Shown here: piece by piece, positions 45,508-58,104 of the stretch
Numbering within the stretch: the stretch's first letter is position 1
How the letters are laid out: each line of letters opens with the position of its first letter
Assembly: GCA_021234155.1 (NCBI GenBank)
Contig: JAJEKV010000052.1
Span: 4,073,606 to 4,137,605 of the forward strand
Reading direction: 5' to 3'
Source: Isoetes taiwanensis
Taxonomy: Eukaryota; Streptophyta; Lycopodiopsida; Isoetales; Isoetaceae
DNA length: 64,000 nucleotides
Made by a program: the position numbers and the translations under genes
The notes under the pieces: generated by a model
The model's database searches: none
Seen by the model: only the letters and a program-made list of their open reading frames with translations
What the model was told of the DNA's origin: nothing

Positions 45508-45696
45508 TCATCTTGGTGAGCAACATATACTTAGTACCCAAAATTGATAATACTCTACAAAGATAACCTCATGCACTCCAAATTTTTGCCCCCATCCATC
45601 TTTGTATGAATCTTCAAGTGTGCATTTGGGTTTTGTGCACTTGAGGATGTAGAAGTCCACACCCTGCAGATTGTCACCTGCAGCATTCAACTGCAA
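45508..45696 (-). pseudogene. Gene fragment with FYILKCTKPKCTLEDSYKDG motif, minus strand
   Basis: On the minus strand, after an acceptor-like CTGCAG, the frame reads DNLQGVDFYILKCTKPKC, then DGWGQKFGVHEVIFVEYYQF. Just upstream (about 45745-45715, minus) ETLEQVNEWI looks like the preceding exon. The equivalent place in the second duplication copy (about 48060-48250) holds the same words with frame breaks. I have an impression of similar segments in other plant proteins, where a FY.L.C.KPK block precedes a WG..F stretch, but cannot name the family. Confidence 0.4.
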
Positions 45697-48600
45697 AGGT
45701 AATGCCTACCTCTGCAAATTATGATCCATTCATTGACTTGTTCAAGAGTCTCCTTTTTCTTCTCAACTCTCACGGTTTTAAGTCGATTTACCTCCCACTT
45801 TCAAATCTACTGTATTGTCTGGGAGTCAATTATGATCAATACAAAGCGGCCGGAAACATAGCCCAGAACATCTATGGTCAGTTACGTATTGTTGTTTGTT
45901 GAAGGTATGGTCGGTAAGGCCCTCATGTCACTCTCTATCATTCCTTTGATCTCATTTTTCACCTCACTTCTTCCTCCAAACCTTCTCACATTTGTCTTCC
46001 ATTAAGCATGTACTCTTGTTGATTTCTCATAGCAGACCGTAGAGGAGCATTGTTTCCGGCAAAGATTAGCATGATGGCTAATGTGTGGCTCTTTGTGGCA
46101 TGGAAGCTTGTTGGGGGCAAAAGATTAGCTGATGCATAATGTGGCTCTCTTGTGGCATGGTGGTGGTTTTGGTTTGGGCAGCATTAGTACGGTACACGTG
46201 TGGCTATATTTGTTGTGTGCCGCGGTGATTGTGAGATTCGACATGTGCCAGTCAAGTTAGACATTGGAGGCCCTCGTGCCTAGCCTTTTTGTCACTGCGG
46301 ATATTGGAGGCCCTCGCTCTAGTACAAATGGTGGTGAGATTAATGCGATTGTTATAGATGGTTGGAGATATTGTGAGCTCTATGCCGCGCATGCGGCGTC
46401 GCGCGTTTGGAGTATCCGCTATATTTTTTCGCGGATTTGTGGTTGCAGGTCCTTTTATCAAGCCGAGAATAATCGAGCATCATTGCGCATCGCCTAGAGT
46501 TTTAGAGAACTGGATTTCAGCTTCGTTCAAGCCATCTTATACTATGGGCCTATCATTGATTAGTAGTGTTACTATTATCGCCGTGGTTTTTCTCAAAACC
46601 CTAAAGGGCGCAGGTTTTTAACTCCGACTATAATGGTCTACACTTTCAATGCACATGTTGTGTATATGTTGTGTATATTGCACATTTTAGTGGAGACGCC
46701 TGATGTGGTTGTGTATATCGACATGGTTTCTTAGTGGAGACGTTCTCGCATGTGGCCTTCAAAAGATGTTGTGTATATTGACATGGTTTTAGTGGAGACT
46801 TCGTGAGTGTATTTCCTTTCTTTCCAGTCAGTCTTGAGTTGCTTATTTGGTTTTTGATAATTCGAACTTATCTTCGTGATCAAATTTATAAGAAGATAAT
46901 ACTATGTTGTTAGTGGAAGATACACTTATACATGTTCTAAGTATGTGGTCCTAGAATTCACTCGAAGCTTACAGTTAAGTTTAGCAATCAATTGCCAACA
47001 TGAGTATCATCATATAGCTTGTTGTTCATTGCTGGAGAGGGAGTACGTCGTATTCATGAAGGCCCTGAAAGGTGCCAGAGGGTGTATTTGACGAAGCTAG
47101 GTTTTGGCCATGCTGGGTGTGCTTCAAATAGTACACCAAAAAGGCCGATGTCTTAACTGGCCCCGCACTTGTGTCTCACCTGTGGTTCAGCAAGAAGGAC
47201 AATGAAAGCATTTGAAGATGCACAACCCCTAAGAGAAAGTCCTGTATAGAGTACACAACAAATAATCAGGACTGACATTTGAATGCAAATACAGAATCCA
47301 CCACCACCACCCAAGAAGCTTGCCCAAGAAGCTATAGAAGAAGTCAGAACACATCACCGCTTGTAAAACACAAAGACTGGCTTAGAAAACAACAGATCCA
47401 TTGTATTAATCAAGCACCTAAGGAAGTTGAGGGAGTAACCACCCGGGATGAGAGGGCAACTTGGATGAATATGTGCCAAAAAGGAAAGGGCGTAAGAACA
47501 AAGAGGGCCGAGGATAGCAAAGAAGTTCAAAGCTACAAGAAAGAGAACAAGAAGTAGCTATGCAAAAAGATACATGGGCTTCAGGAAATTGCGACATAGT
47601 CTCAGGCTTCTATTTTTTCCATATCAATTTTAGGATATCTTTTACCACATGGTCAGTGGCATCTGTACGTATTGTTGTAAGTGAGCAACCAAGATTATCC
47701 TGCAAATGCTTTCCTAAACTATAGAAATGGTGGCAATTGTTTCCTATTTTCCAACACTTTTTATAGAAACTAATTTAGTAGAATTGGATGTTTTACCGCT
47801 AAAATTGAGGTTTATAATGAAAATGTCCACAATTTGGCTTAATTTACTATAATAATTGGGATGCAATATTATCAAATTTTAGCAATTTTATGAAGTCTAA
47901 CGCATACATCCTAGTAAAACCATCAATCTAGATTTTAAAAATGGTAAAATATAGCAACTTTACGTAAGTTTCATTAATCTAAAGTCACAACGTGAGCAAA
48001 TATATACTTGAAATTACCCAAGAATTGATAATACAACTACTAAGATAACCTCATGCACTCCAAATTTTTGCCCCATCCATCTTTTGTATGAATCTTCAAG
48101 TGCATTTGTTTGTGCACTCCTGAGGATGTAGAAGTCCACACCCTCCTCCTAATTACCCACCAAGATTCAATCGCGCAAAATTCGTCACCTACCTCAAATG
48201 TACCATCGATCCATTCATTAATTTGTTCAAGAGTCTCCTTTTCTTCGCTAACCCGTTTTGCCGCTACCTCCCCACTCTTCCAAATCTACCTGCATTGATG
48301 CAGGAGTCCCAATTATGATCCATGCAAACGGTTAAAACATGACAATGCATCTATGAGCAAGCATGTTTGGTCTACCTCGCCGACAGTCCGGAGATACAAA
48401 GTTGAATCTTCTTTGTGCCTTTGAGTGTTTCACTTATATTCTTCCGCTGCCGCCAAATAAAGAAGCAGTTCAATTTCCCAAAAATACCTTGATCTCATCT
48501 CGTTTACCGACCGTAGACTCACAAATATGCGACAGTAAATTTACAATATCTTTAGCATGCCTGCAGCTTGCACAATTCATCAGGCTCTGAGTTGTTCCTT

Positions 48601-48729
48601 ACTTCTAGCAGCCTTTGATATCAAAGACCGCACCATCATGCCTACCTTTCCTTGTCATTGACGTACCTTGGGCGTTTTCTCGATTTGAATTGTGATGAGC
48701 ATCACTCCAAACCCAATGCTTCTCATACT

Positions 48730-48909
48730 CTATTCTCGCTCCTTAAGCCATGCAACATGCTTTGCAGCAAAGGTTCCGGCCAACAATGAGTCATGCACTT
48801 TATCATCAAATGTGTGTGCGCGAGTCTCTATGATCTTCCTACCATTGTTGAGCTCCACCCCTCGATCCGCCTCCAACCTTCGTTTTTCTTTGACAAATGG
48901 GCCTTGCAT
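48730..48909 (-). pseudogene. Minus-strand coding fragment, charged helical
   Basis: Minus-strand ATG at 48909 opens a 59-codon frame: MQGPFVKEKRRLEADRG, then ELNNGRKIIETRAHTFDD and LLAGTFAAKHVAWLKERE, ending in TAG. Composition is protein-like throughout. It lies upstream, in minus sense, of the 45.5/48.1 kb fragments and downstream of the 49.8-50.1 kb ORF, so all may be exons of one leftward gene now decayed. No family is recognised. Confidence 0.35.
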
Positions 48910-49800
48910 CAGAACAGAATATCAAGATTTTGTCATGTCTATATGTTATGTGAACAAGTATAGAAACTTGACCGTATGCCGCCAGCATTGATCAGTCATC
49001 TCGACTACGCCGTATCAAGAAGTCAATAACGTGACAATTGTATCTTCTGTCGATGACACACACCGCTTAAACTGATTGGCCTCGCCAATGCTATATGTAA
49101 TTGTGTGGAACCAAATCCGACATTACCTTCTTCACTTCCTTGAAACTCTTTTTGGGACTTCTCTCCTTCAGGCCTGCTAATCTCAAGCATCGTGTTTGTA
49201 CCTCAAAGCCTTTCATGGATCCCCGCCAATTCTTCGTCTCCGTCCACATGCGTTGCTTTTAAATGTCTCCAAGTAACTAGTACCGAACCCGTACATCCAT
49301 ATTTCCTCAGGACATTTTCTACCCTATCCAACCCACATGTTTACACATCGCCAAATAAGATCAAACCACTTTCATCATCATCACCTTGTACGCAGCACCA
49401 CTTGTCCCCATATAAATCACCGTGCACCATTTGTGCGCCCTTCATTATTCGCCAACCAGCAAGGGGCTTGCAATTGTCATGAACCCACCCGATTTTCTGT
49501 GCTATTCAATCCCTCAAAGATGATGTATTCAAATTCCCTCAAGTGGTAAATGCATCAAAGATGTATGCCTCTCACGATCCCTCCTTACAAAAACTCTCGC
49601 TTCAACCTCTCAAAAAGTCAGTAATGTAATTTTGATATGAGGATTCTCCTCTAAACCCGAGGTAGAATTGCAAATCAGCAGGAAATCGTGTGGTGAATGC
49701 CAAATAAATGCTAAGCATATAATGAACCTCTACAATATGATGAAATACTACTTACTGACTTCAAGAAGGTGAATTGATGTTCCATCTTTATTCCCCGCTC

Positions 49801-50070
49801 TCATACATACTTCCTCACGCCTTTTCTTGCATAGAGAAACTCTGTATTTTCTCGGCCCGTAACTTGATAATGTTCTCGGCTGTAATCTAACATGTATCCA
49901 TCCGCTCTCCTCCTCAACATTGACTGTCCTTCCTCTTCATTGCACCCTTTGAAAAGCATTTGAAATTGTTTTTCTAGGGATGCAGCAATCCGCCACTTCG
50001 CTGATTCAATGGCTTCGACACCATTTAGCCCGCCGCTTATTATAAGGGTGGACTTCCTCGCATCAAGCAT
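49801..50070 (-). CDS. Minus-strand hypothetical ORF or exon
   Basis: Eighty-nine codons from ATG at 50070: MLDARKSTLIISGGLNGVEA, AIESAKWRIAASLEKQFQML and GCNEEEGQSMLRRRADGYML, ending GVRKYV. The residue mix and predicted helices look real, and it is collinear with minus-strand fragments to its left (48.9 and 45.7 kb). Neighbouring frames hold no obvious continuation, so it is probably an exon of a decayed or poorly sequenced gene of unknown function. Confidence 0.35.
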   Translation of the reverse strand: MLDARKSTLIISGGLNGVEAIESAKWRIAASLEKQFQMLFKGCNEEEGQSMLRRRADGYMLDYSREHYQVTGRENTEFLYARKGVRKYV

Positions 50071-52394
50071 GTCATGATTCTCTTATGTTCTTGCATTTTT
50101 CCTTTCCAAATTCTTCACCATTTGCTCTACCATAGTAACCCGCTAGATTCTTCCTTGCCCTCCAAAGAAGACCGCCAAGGATGCTACTTTCACGCCGATG
50201 GTCAACATTGGTACTAATTTGTTGAATATCATAAATTTCTCCCCGAATTTCTCTTATTCCTCATGGTCACTCAGCCTCACTTGTTATTCTTTCTTGAAGG
50301 CTTAATCTGTAATGGGAATTTTTCTTCATTGCTACCTTTGACACAATCTCTCCTACCCTCTCACAGATCACGGCTCAGAGAATTGAACGGGAGAGTGAAT
50401 TGGGTTTCATCTACCCCTGATTGTATTGCAAAATTGGTGAGGGCAAATTGTTGAATTTCTACCAAAACAATTAGTCTCCATTTTGTTTCAATTCATATAG
50501 CCTGCCATCCAGAATATGCGCGGCGGCTACGTGCATTCATGTCGCACCAAACATGCTCCGCGATTCTCAAATACATTTGACTCCGCGCCGCGACCCTACA
50601 TACCACACACAACACGCGCGACGCGCCGCGTTAAACACACCCCATTTTTAAGCACTTCAGGTGCCGGGCGTCCGGACGCGCTGACATTTCGCTACCCAAG
50701 ACCGATGGTAACTCCGTGAGACCGACATGAGTCATACAGCCTACCACCTGACGAGAAACCTTCTGTTTTGAAAACCTTCGCTTGAGCCTGCAGGTTCTCC
50801 TTCCGGTGAACATGGCAGGAACTGTAGAACGTAGTAGCAGGTCGGTATGCTCTTTGGAACTGTAGCTCCTTTTGCTTAAATGGATATAAGTGTGTTGGGG
50901 CTGGTTGAGGAGGATTTGCAATGATAATGACAAAGGCTAGGGGTGTAGCCATAAGTATTAAGGCACATTAGAATTGGACTGATTACCAAAAAGACTGATC
51001 ACACATTATTATGAACTTATAGGAGTGCACCTTGGATTTATTTTGGGGGAAAAGCCCCTCGATATTGGAAGTTATTACTTTGGATGTGGGGGAAGCAGAT
51101 CCAAAAGGTTAGGGCTTGAAATTCTCGAAGGAAAAAATAAATTTAATAGTAAAGTTTAGGACTTGAAATTCTCGGAGTAAAAGTGAGTTTAATCATAGCA
51201 TGGGAACACAAGGCAATAGTGCGGGACCAAATCCAGAAGGCTTTCAAATTGATAAACACACGCTACCACACAAAATTCTAGTCAGTAAATGAGGTGGAAA
51301 AGAGAAATGTCCGCGGCCGCCTTGGTCTTCGTGATAAGTTTCTTATATATACCATAATGATTTGCACTTACCCATGTGATTAAATAGGGCACATGCCACT
51401 TATTAATGCGCAATATTATTTCAGCTTCAATTGGCAGTACCCACTACATAGATGTGCAAACTACTATCAAGAATCCGTAAAGGTCTAGTTTCCTCAAGAC
51501 GTCTATATCACCAGATATTCCATATTATTGTAATAAAGAAACCGTAAACCGTTTTGAGCCATCATGATTTGCTCTTACCCAAATGATTAAATACGGCACA
51601 TATCAATTTACACGTCCACACATTTCAATTTACATGTCACAACTTATTGACATGAATTTCATAGATGTAACCACATCGCAATTGCAAAGTCTATTCTCAA
51701 GACATCTACATCACCAGATATTCCATAAATATTGTAATAAAGAAACAGAAACACGTGTACAGTGCACCCAAATAGTAAGGAATAAACTAATTTGTTCTTC
51801 AAATTTTTGTCCACATGCCTTTTATTTCTATGTAGCAGTAGCCCAAAATGATCTTGATTCTTGCCTTCAGAGGCCGACTGATGGGGATGTGGGAAAATCT
51901 ACCATCAGTTTGCCATGACATTTTTTGTACTTTTTGATGGTGAGCAATTCACATGATTGATATCATGTTTGGCATCTTACACGATTGACAACAAAGCTAA
52001 GCATCCGCACACCAAGCTGGGGATAGATGCATTTGGCCTGGAATAGCCAGAGATGACCATTAATATTATTCAGCGACACTCGCGGTAATTCAGCATCACG
52101 TGTCCTAAGTGCTATGCATTGAAAAGTGTATCCATGACATGTACATATGGGGGGATGGAAACTGGGGAGATGATTCGAGGGGGTCCCACATCGATAGAAG
52201 CCGGGAGTGGGTCCTTGAAGGAGCGAATCAATTACATCCCTCCACAACATGGTAACTGAGGATTTACCTGCAGGTGACCTGTTGAGCTAAATCATAGCGT
52301 CCTTTTCCATTCCGCATACGGAATGCTATCCCTAGTTTCCATGTTTTAGACATGGTTTTGATGTTTGCCAAAATATAAACACACGACGTTGATG
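50071..52394. other. No gene supported
   Basis: Mixed sequence with a CG-rich patch at 50510-50720 and related AT-rich words (CATCACCAGATATTCCATA at 51508 and 51710; GATTTGCTCTTACCCA and GATTTGCACTTACCCA at 51566 and 51359), indicating a diverged duplication of about 200 bp. ORFs lack motifs. Confidence 0.4.
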
Positions 52395-52536
52395 TAAAGG
52401 GAGAGTCCTTGTTTTTTTGTTATCATTATTGGTGTAGACCGAGCAACTACTTATCGCATCGCGAGTAAAGGGAGAGTCCTTGCTATATCATTATTGGCGT
52501 AGGGATCGATAACTACTTACGCACGGAGGATAACCT
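52395..52536. repeat. Tandem duplication, two units of 71 bp
   Basis: TAAAGGGAGAGTCCTTG starts both units (52395 and 52466), and ATCATTATTGG.GTAG, AACTACTTA follow in both. No coding sense. Confidence 0.8.
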
Positions 52537-52856
52537 TAACTGGGCTTATTACATTATTCCACCCATACAAGCATCGATAGCGCTGCTATCGTTTTCGACG
52601 ATAACCAAAATGCTGCAATTTGATAAAAGTGCAAAATTTTAGATCACGCATTTTTTGTTATCGGCCCAATAACCTTACCTTAGGTTGCATGTTCTCATGG
52701 ACATTGGACTCTAGGGACGTCGTGTTAACTCAACTTTAACCATAGGAACTTTATATGGCACACGCTAAAATGGGTCACCTTTACGTAACAATTTCGGTTA
52801 GTGCCAAAAGAAGGCCAGGCAAAAAAAGCATGGGCCAAAAATATAGAAGCTAAGCT

Positions 52857-53601
52857 ATGGCGGATGGCGATGATCAGCTGCCGTTATTCTACGCCATGGA
52901 ACACCTTGATACCTCCATGAGAGAAGTCCTTTGCTGATCAACTCGCTCTTTACCCTTCTTTGCTGCAGAAACCCGAAGATGACCCATAGCGCTGTTTCAA
53001 TGACATGCATGCAAAGGAACGAGAAGATTTTCATCCGGCAGCAGATTTCATGGATATCTATCTTCCAATCCATATCAGAGGTAGATCCGAGTATCCTCCT
53101 TCTCCATCTCGAATTTTTTCCAAGGATTTATTGCAAGAATCGGCAGGGCCTTTTAAGAATGATTATAACTGGTTATTGAGTCCCCCTTCCACTCCCCTGT
53201 TTCCCTATTTGGAGGATAAAAAACCAATTCCGGCGTTTCTGGTCACAGAAAATAGTAATAATGCGAAATGTTTTGCTCAAGAGGATGAATTTGGTCGTCC
53301 CCTGCGTTTGCCCGCATGTAATCCAAAAAAGAATGATCTCTTACAGACGCATTCCGGCAAGGAGTTGGGGATTCGTAACCGTGAAATCAAGGGGAAAATC
53401 TGCAGTCCGAAGCCCTGCCGTGGAAAGGATTTAAAGGCAGGGGTTTCAAAATTTCGGAAATCATTGCCTCTGCCATCGCCGGATTTGTCCCAAGCTCCAG
53501 CGGTACAGCATAAGAGTCCGTGTTCTTGTGGGAGTCTTACGAAACGGAAGATTAAAGTGCTTCCTTCGGTTGAGGAGAAGATTGAGAAATATCGGTTTTG
53601 A
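52857..53601 (+). pseudogene. Plant gene with LLSPPSTPLFP motif, disrupted near its start
   Basis: ATG at 52857 reads MADGDDQLPLFYAMEHLDTS, then a one-base shift near 52920 is needed to continue as EKSFADQLALYPSLLQKPED. An in-frame TAG (52987-52989) follows and the frame then stays open to 53601. It contains DFMDIYLPIHIRGRSEYPPS, NDYNWLLSPPSTPLFPYLED and a lysine/serine/proline-rich C-terminus ending EEKIEKYRF. The W-LL-(S/T)-PP-x-TPLFP-(S/Y)-L-E block is characteristic of a family of serine/proline-rich plant proteins of unknown or cytoskeletal-associated role. The lack of introns and of a poly(A) tail leaves its origin open. As written it is a pseudogene; two base errors would restore most of it. 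Confidence 0.55.
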
Positions 53602-53879
53602 CATTGCAAGAAACGAATGAGCATTTAACACCAACAATGTGCTATTTGGAACGCCACTTAAAGGTAGAGACCAACAACCAACAATGAGCTACTTGAACAC
53701 CACTAGAGGTGGATCTGATATGCTTATGAAGAGTGTTATGCGCCTTCAAAGATAGGTGAAATTAAATTCACCTTCAATGTTGTGATACCTTTGCAATCAA
53801 CGTGGAATTGCAATCCCCTCTCCAACCTCTTCGTTCCGCCGGGGCCATTTTGGGGCCATTTTGTGTACGTGACAATGCG

Positions 53880-53949
53880 CATTTTAGGTACCTTAATGTT
53901 TGTTAGTTTTTGCACATTTTAGGTACCTTAATGTTTGTTAGTTTTTGCA
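53880..53949. repeat. Perfect 35-bp tandem duplication
   Basis: The unit CATTTTAGGTACCTTAATGT followed by TTGTTAGTTTTTGCA occurs twice without interruption. It is non-coding and most likely recent slippage. Confidence 0.85.
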
Positions 53950-56900
53950 CGATCTTACCTTCTGCACTCTCGGGCAATCATGTCCGTCCAAATAGAAACC
54001 CTATGGCAAAATCACAACTTCATCGAGATTCCACCAGAAAGAATCCTGAATCGTACACGGGGAATTCCTCCACGCAAAATCACAACCCGATTATTCTCTG
54101 CCATGGAATCACTAAAATGGAATCATCCCATCCAGTGGAATCTCTATTAGCATATTCTTTTGGCAAGGATATCCGATCTGTTATTCCATCCAATGGATTC
54201 TTCCGGACATAATGTTCGGCCACATAATCCCATTCCATGGACTCACACCCGAGGTGGGAATCTGGGACTGCGCCAGATGCCGAGTAGACATTGTTAGATA
54301 CTTTCTAGCCCATCTAAGTCGTCCGCCCGACAAATCAATCCCAGTTGTTCTTTTGTAATCCAGTGGCGATATCACGACTCATGCAATTCTTCGCCTAATA
54401 TGTGGAATCACCTAATACATTATTCTCCTTTGTAGAATCACATCATTTCTATTCATCTCCGCGAAATCACTATGTTGACACGCCACGTGGTCTACATCCG
54501 AAGGCCGCAAAGGAATAGATTGACGACTAGAAAGGCCTCATCCACTTATCTCATGTTCCCTTTTAGACCCACATATGGCTTTTAGAATGATGTTTGGATG
54601 CCTCCAAAGATACCATCCTTCAGAATTATACCTGCTGAACTTTTGCACTTTCTAAAATTTGCTTTAGTCTGATTGGTCAGTCTGGCGCTTGGAGCTTGGA
54701 TGGAGAGGCTGCAATGGATGTGGTCAAAAGAGAAAGCGCTCACAAAGGAAGAAAAATAATAGTTTTCCTAATGAGGCTACTTACATCCAACTAATAATGC
54801 TCTTTAGACCATGCCCCATTGACATATTTTAATATCCAAAAGCATTGCTCGAAGGTGTCAAAGAAAATGCGAGAAATATTACTCTAAAGCTAAGTCAATT
54901 TACATGACCTACTTAACGAAAATAAGTAGTTGTATGCACCTTAAAGACCATAATGAAATGGCTTGCTTCGAGAATTAGTGAAAATGGATATTTTATAGAT
55001 GAAGCTAATTTCAAAGTATTGATGGAGTGAAGTTCCAACACACGTTGGATGAATAGTAAAAAAAACTAGAAATTAATATTGATGTCTTGAATATTTAAGA
55101 AAATGCAATGGTCCAACACACGCTGGATTAGGAGAGGGCGCTAAAATGGCTAGAGGTATAATTCTCCAACACATGTTGGTTAAATAATTTAAAGAAAAAA
55201 AAATACTCAGCAAAGCAGGGCATCCGATGAAATTATATGAATAGAATAGTTTTTTAATCTGACCAATAGGTCATGGGACCCATACAACGGGCTGGGGCAT
55301 AACCCAAGCCACATAGGATTAAAACTCCTCACGAAGGTTTTCTAAGGGAAAACCTTTGCAAAGTAGGGGATGATACTGCATAAGCTTAGATAATGACTAC
55401 ACGAGGGCTCAGTGAATTGCGAGACGCTATCAGAACCCAAGTACGTATAATGCCAAGTCAGCGCCATGGTGCGCCGGTCAGGGAAGCGTGGAACGAATGC
55501 GCAACAAAATGATTCCTAACTATCTCAAAAGGCACCCTAAAGTATGGCTTTCATCTTCAATAACCTCGTGAATCGCAACAGTACATAGTCTTCTGAATTG
55601 CGTACCAGCCCATCTACCCGCTCAACTAGAACCGTGGGACCCCGTATAATTGATGCAATAGCTATGCTTGTTCCTGACAATGAAGGGGCAAATAAGCTTT
55701 GGGGCCCCGGGTAAAGTGGATTTATGTGTGCATGATAATGACCGGGCCACTTGGGCTAAAGTAATCACAATGGAGAGAAAACGCACTATTATATTGTTGT
55801 AAAAGCTCGTGATCGACCGGTAAAGACGCGTTGCTCGCTGTACGTTCCCAATCCGCAAAACCATATGTAGTGCAATGCTCTTTTCCAACATCGCTTCAAA
55901 CGCCGAGATTCAATGGCGGTAAAGCAAGAACAGATATAACATCATCCATGTGGTGCACCTTGCAGATATAGTGAGATGGCGCTCATGGCGTAATGTTGAA
56001 GAGGCCAAAACTCATTCGTAAAAGAATAGCATAGGGCACCGCGCAGCCGCCCAACCCGTGCCCCCTCTACACTTCCGTAACCATACAGAAATAGTGCCCA
56101 AAGTCCAAAACAAGTGGGCTTCGTGGCCACCACCTCGAAAAACAATTGTTTTGCATTGCATAGAGGCTCTCCATCCAAAGAGCCACCCGCTTGGTAATAC
56201 ACCTGCTCCCGTGAGTAGTGTTCTTACAGTAATTCCACCAAGATACTTCGGTATTATCTACAATCCCCAACTTCGCGCTATCATAGTATGGGGAACATTG
56301 TGACGAAGATTGAACTACCAAAAGCTTGGTCTGCGTGATTAACACCAGACTCTCAGAGAAACTCAGGCAGAGATATATAAATGTTAGTCGTGATACTAGC
56401 AGCCAGATAGTTTAAGTGAAACATCATCAAAGATACATAAGTTGCCTAATGATATATTGTGCCAAATGTGGACCTCCGCCGCCATGATTATCGCTTTCAT
56501 TCTTCCACTTGATCAATGTATGCCAAAGAGTGTAGGAGATAAAGGGCAACCCCCCATTTAACTCCAATATTGCTAGTGATTCGAAAGTACTGGAGCGTTC
56601 TCAGCAAAACCCTTCAGAGAGCCGAGCAACCGTGATTTTGAAGATCTTGTGGAACCCTCAAGTGCCTCGCAAGCACCGCCAAACAGTCACAAGGGTATCA
56701 GATTACCAAAAGTATGCAAAATCGCACGCTATATGAGGTCTTGCTTCAAAAACTGACTATGTTCATTAAGTATGCTAATGTGAAAATATGGTCTATTGTA
56801 GAAATGGGTATGGACGAAAGCCTCGCCAGTTCTACAACACGCATAATTGAAGGTTTCCATGATGTCAATCGCCAAGAAGATCGCTAAGAGTCAAATATGG

Positions 56901-58104
56901 AACTTACCATGATCATGCGACAATTAGAAGGGTCGTCACCGCTTGTAAATCGCACGACCTTACCATGTTTCAAGTTTCTCGGGTGCCTCGTAAAGCTTGA
57001 TTTAAAAGAGTAGTGATGATTGGAAGCAATAAAGGACTTCCATTTGCCACCCCGCTATAAACCTTGGAATCGTGAGATTCTGCTAGATAGATGCCGTGAA
57101 TCCTTTCTTTCACTTCCTCCTCCTCCTGCGGAATTGAAGAATATCACCTACCAAAGGAGGTACTGCACTAAGGACCCCGTGATGATCATATAAGTGGACC
57201 AATCAGCCATCCCATTGCCGCATAGAAATATGTCCAAGGGTAGTGTGGTCGTATATAATATTTTATGCAGAAGGTCCGAGACTCATGTAATATTTGCTTC
57301 CGTACCAAGAACAAAGCGCGCCTTCTTGCATTTTAAACGCACTCTATAATTATGAATGGCATTATGTCGTATCCGCCCAACTATCATTCGCGAATTGTTT
57401 TTAAGCCGCTGCGCCTTCATCAAACTGCATTTCTGTGAAAGGATTTCCTACCAAAGATGAGCAACACCGTATGCGGTACCAAAGCAAGAGACAAAGAAGT
57501 AAGCAAAGTATCAAAGAATGCCGCATTACGCCTATTAAGTAAAAATACCCGCAAGCCGCCAGGAGCTAATGTCCTGCTCATGTTCAAAAGATCTAGAATA
57601 AGTCAAGTTTAATGCGAGGACATGAGCCGGATAAAGAATGGGTTGAAGAGGTGGAAGTCGCCACTTTAATGACAAATAAAGTGGATAGTGATCGATTTTA
57701 TCTCCTCATCTCTATGCCTTGCACTTGGGAAACATACACCCAACAACACTACAGTACCACCACCCCCGCTTATCCTCGGCTCAGATGCAATACCTTTAGA
57801 GTGTGGCCATTTAAGCTATTACAAGGTACCATCTCAAAGACTTCTACACAACCGATGAGCTCCTTCCAAATGCGTTGAGATTCGCTTATTAGCACGCTAT
57901 GAACGTGGAAAGATCAGAGATTACAGCGCATATCCATAAAGGGTCACTTTAACATCCCAAGTATGGAGTTGAGTAGCCTTGGTATTTCAGCAAGCTATGT
58001 AGCATTGAAATCACCAAGAAGAATAACATGCCCAACTGCTTGAATTGAGCAATGTCATCATAAAGATCACCGTAAGGACTAATATGAAATTTACATTATA
58101 TTCA
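53950..58104. other. No gene supported
   Basis: This stretch holds three copies of a CCAACACACGTTGG-like palindrome (55034, 55122, 55165) and an inverted Copia-like hairpin, AAGGTTTTC..GAAAACCTT (55334-55356). Words such as GGAATC and CATGGAATC recur at 54040-54260. Open frames of 80-100 codons at 53910-54212, 55942-56345 and 57612-57878 have no motifs. Confidence 0.4.

Larger units (their letters stand above)
43384..48360. repeat. Head-to-tail segmental duplication, two copies of about 2.5 kb
   Basis: Copy 1 (43384-45894) and copy 2 (45895-48360) start with TTTGTTGAAGG and share blocks in the same order throughout, including TTTGTCTTCCATTAAGCAT, ATGGCTAATGTGTGGCTCTT, GAAGATGCACAACC, AAGTTGAGGGA and CTCCAAATTTTTGCCCC. 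The offset at the start is 2511 bp. The copies differ by many indels and by short CG-rich replacements in copy 2. Inside each copy are 3-5 repeats of GTTGTGTATAT.G.CATGGTTTTAGTG (for example around 44220-44350 and 46670-46800). Confidence 0.85.
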
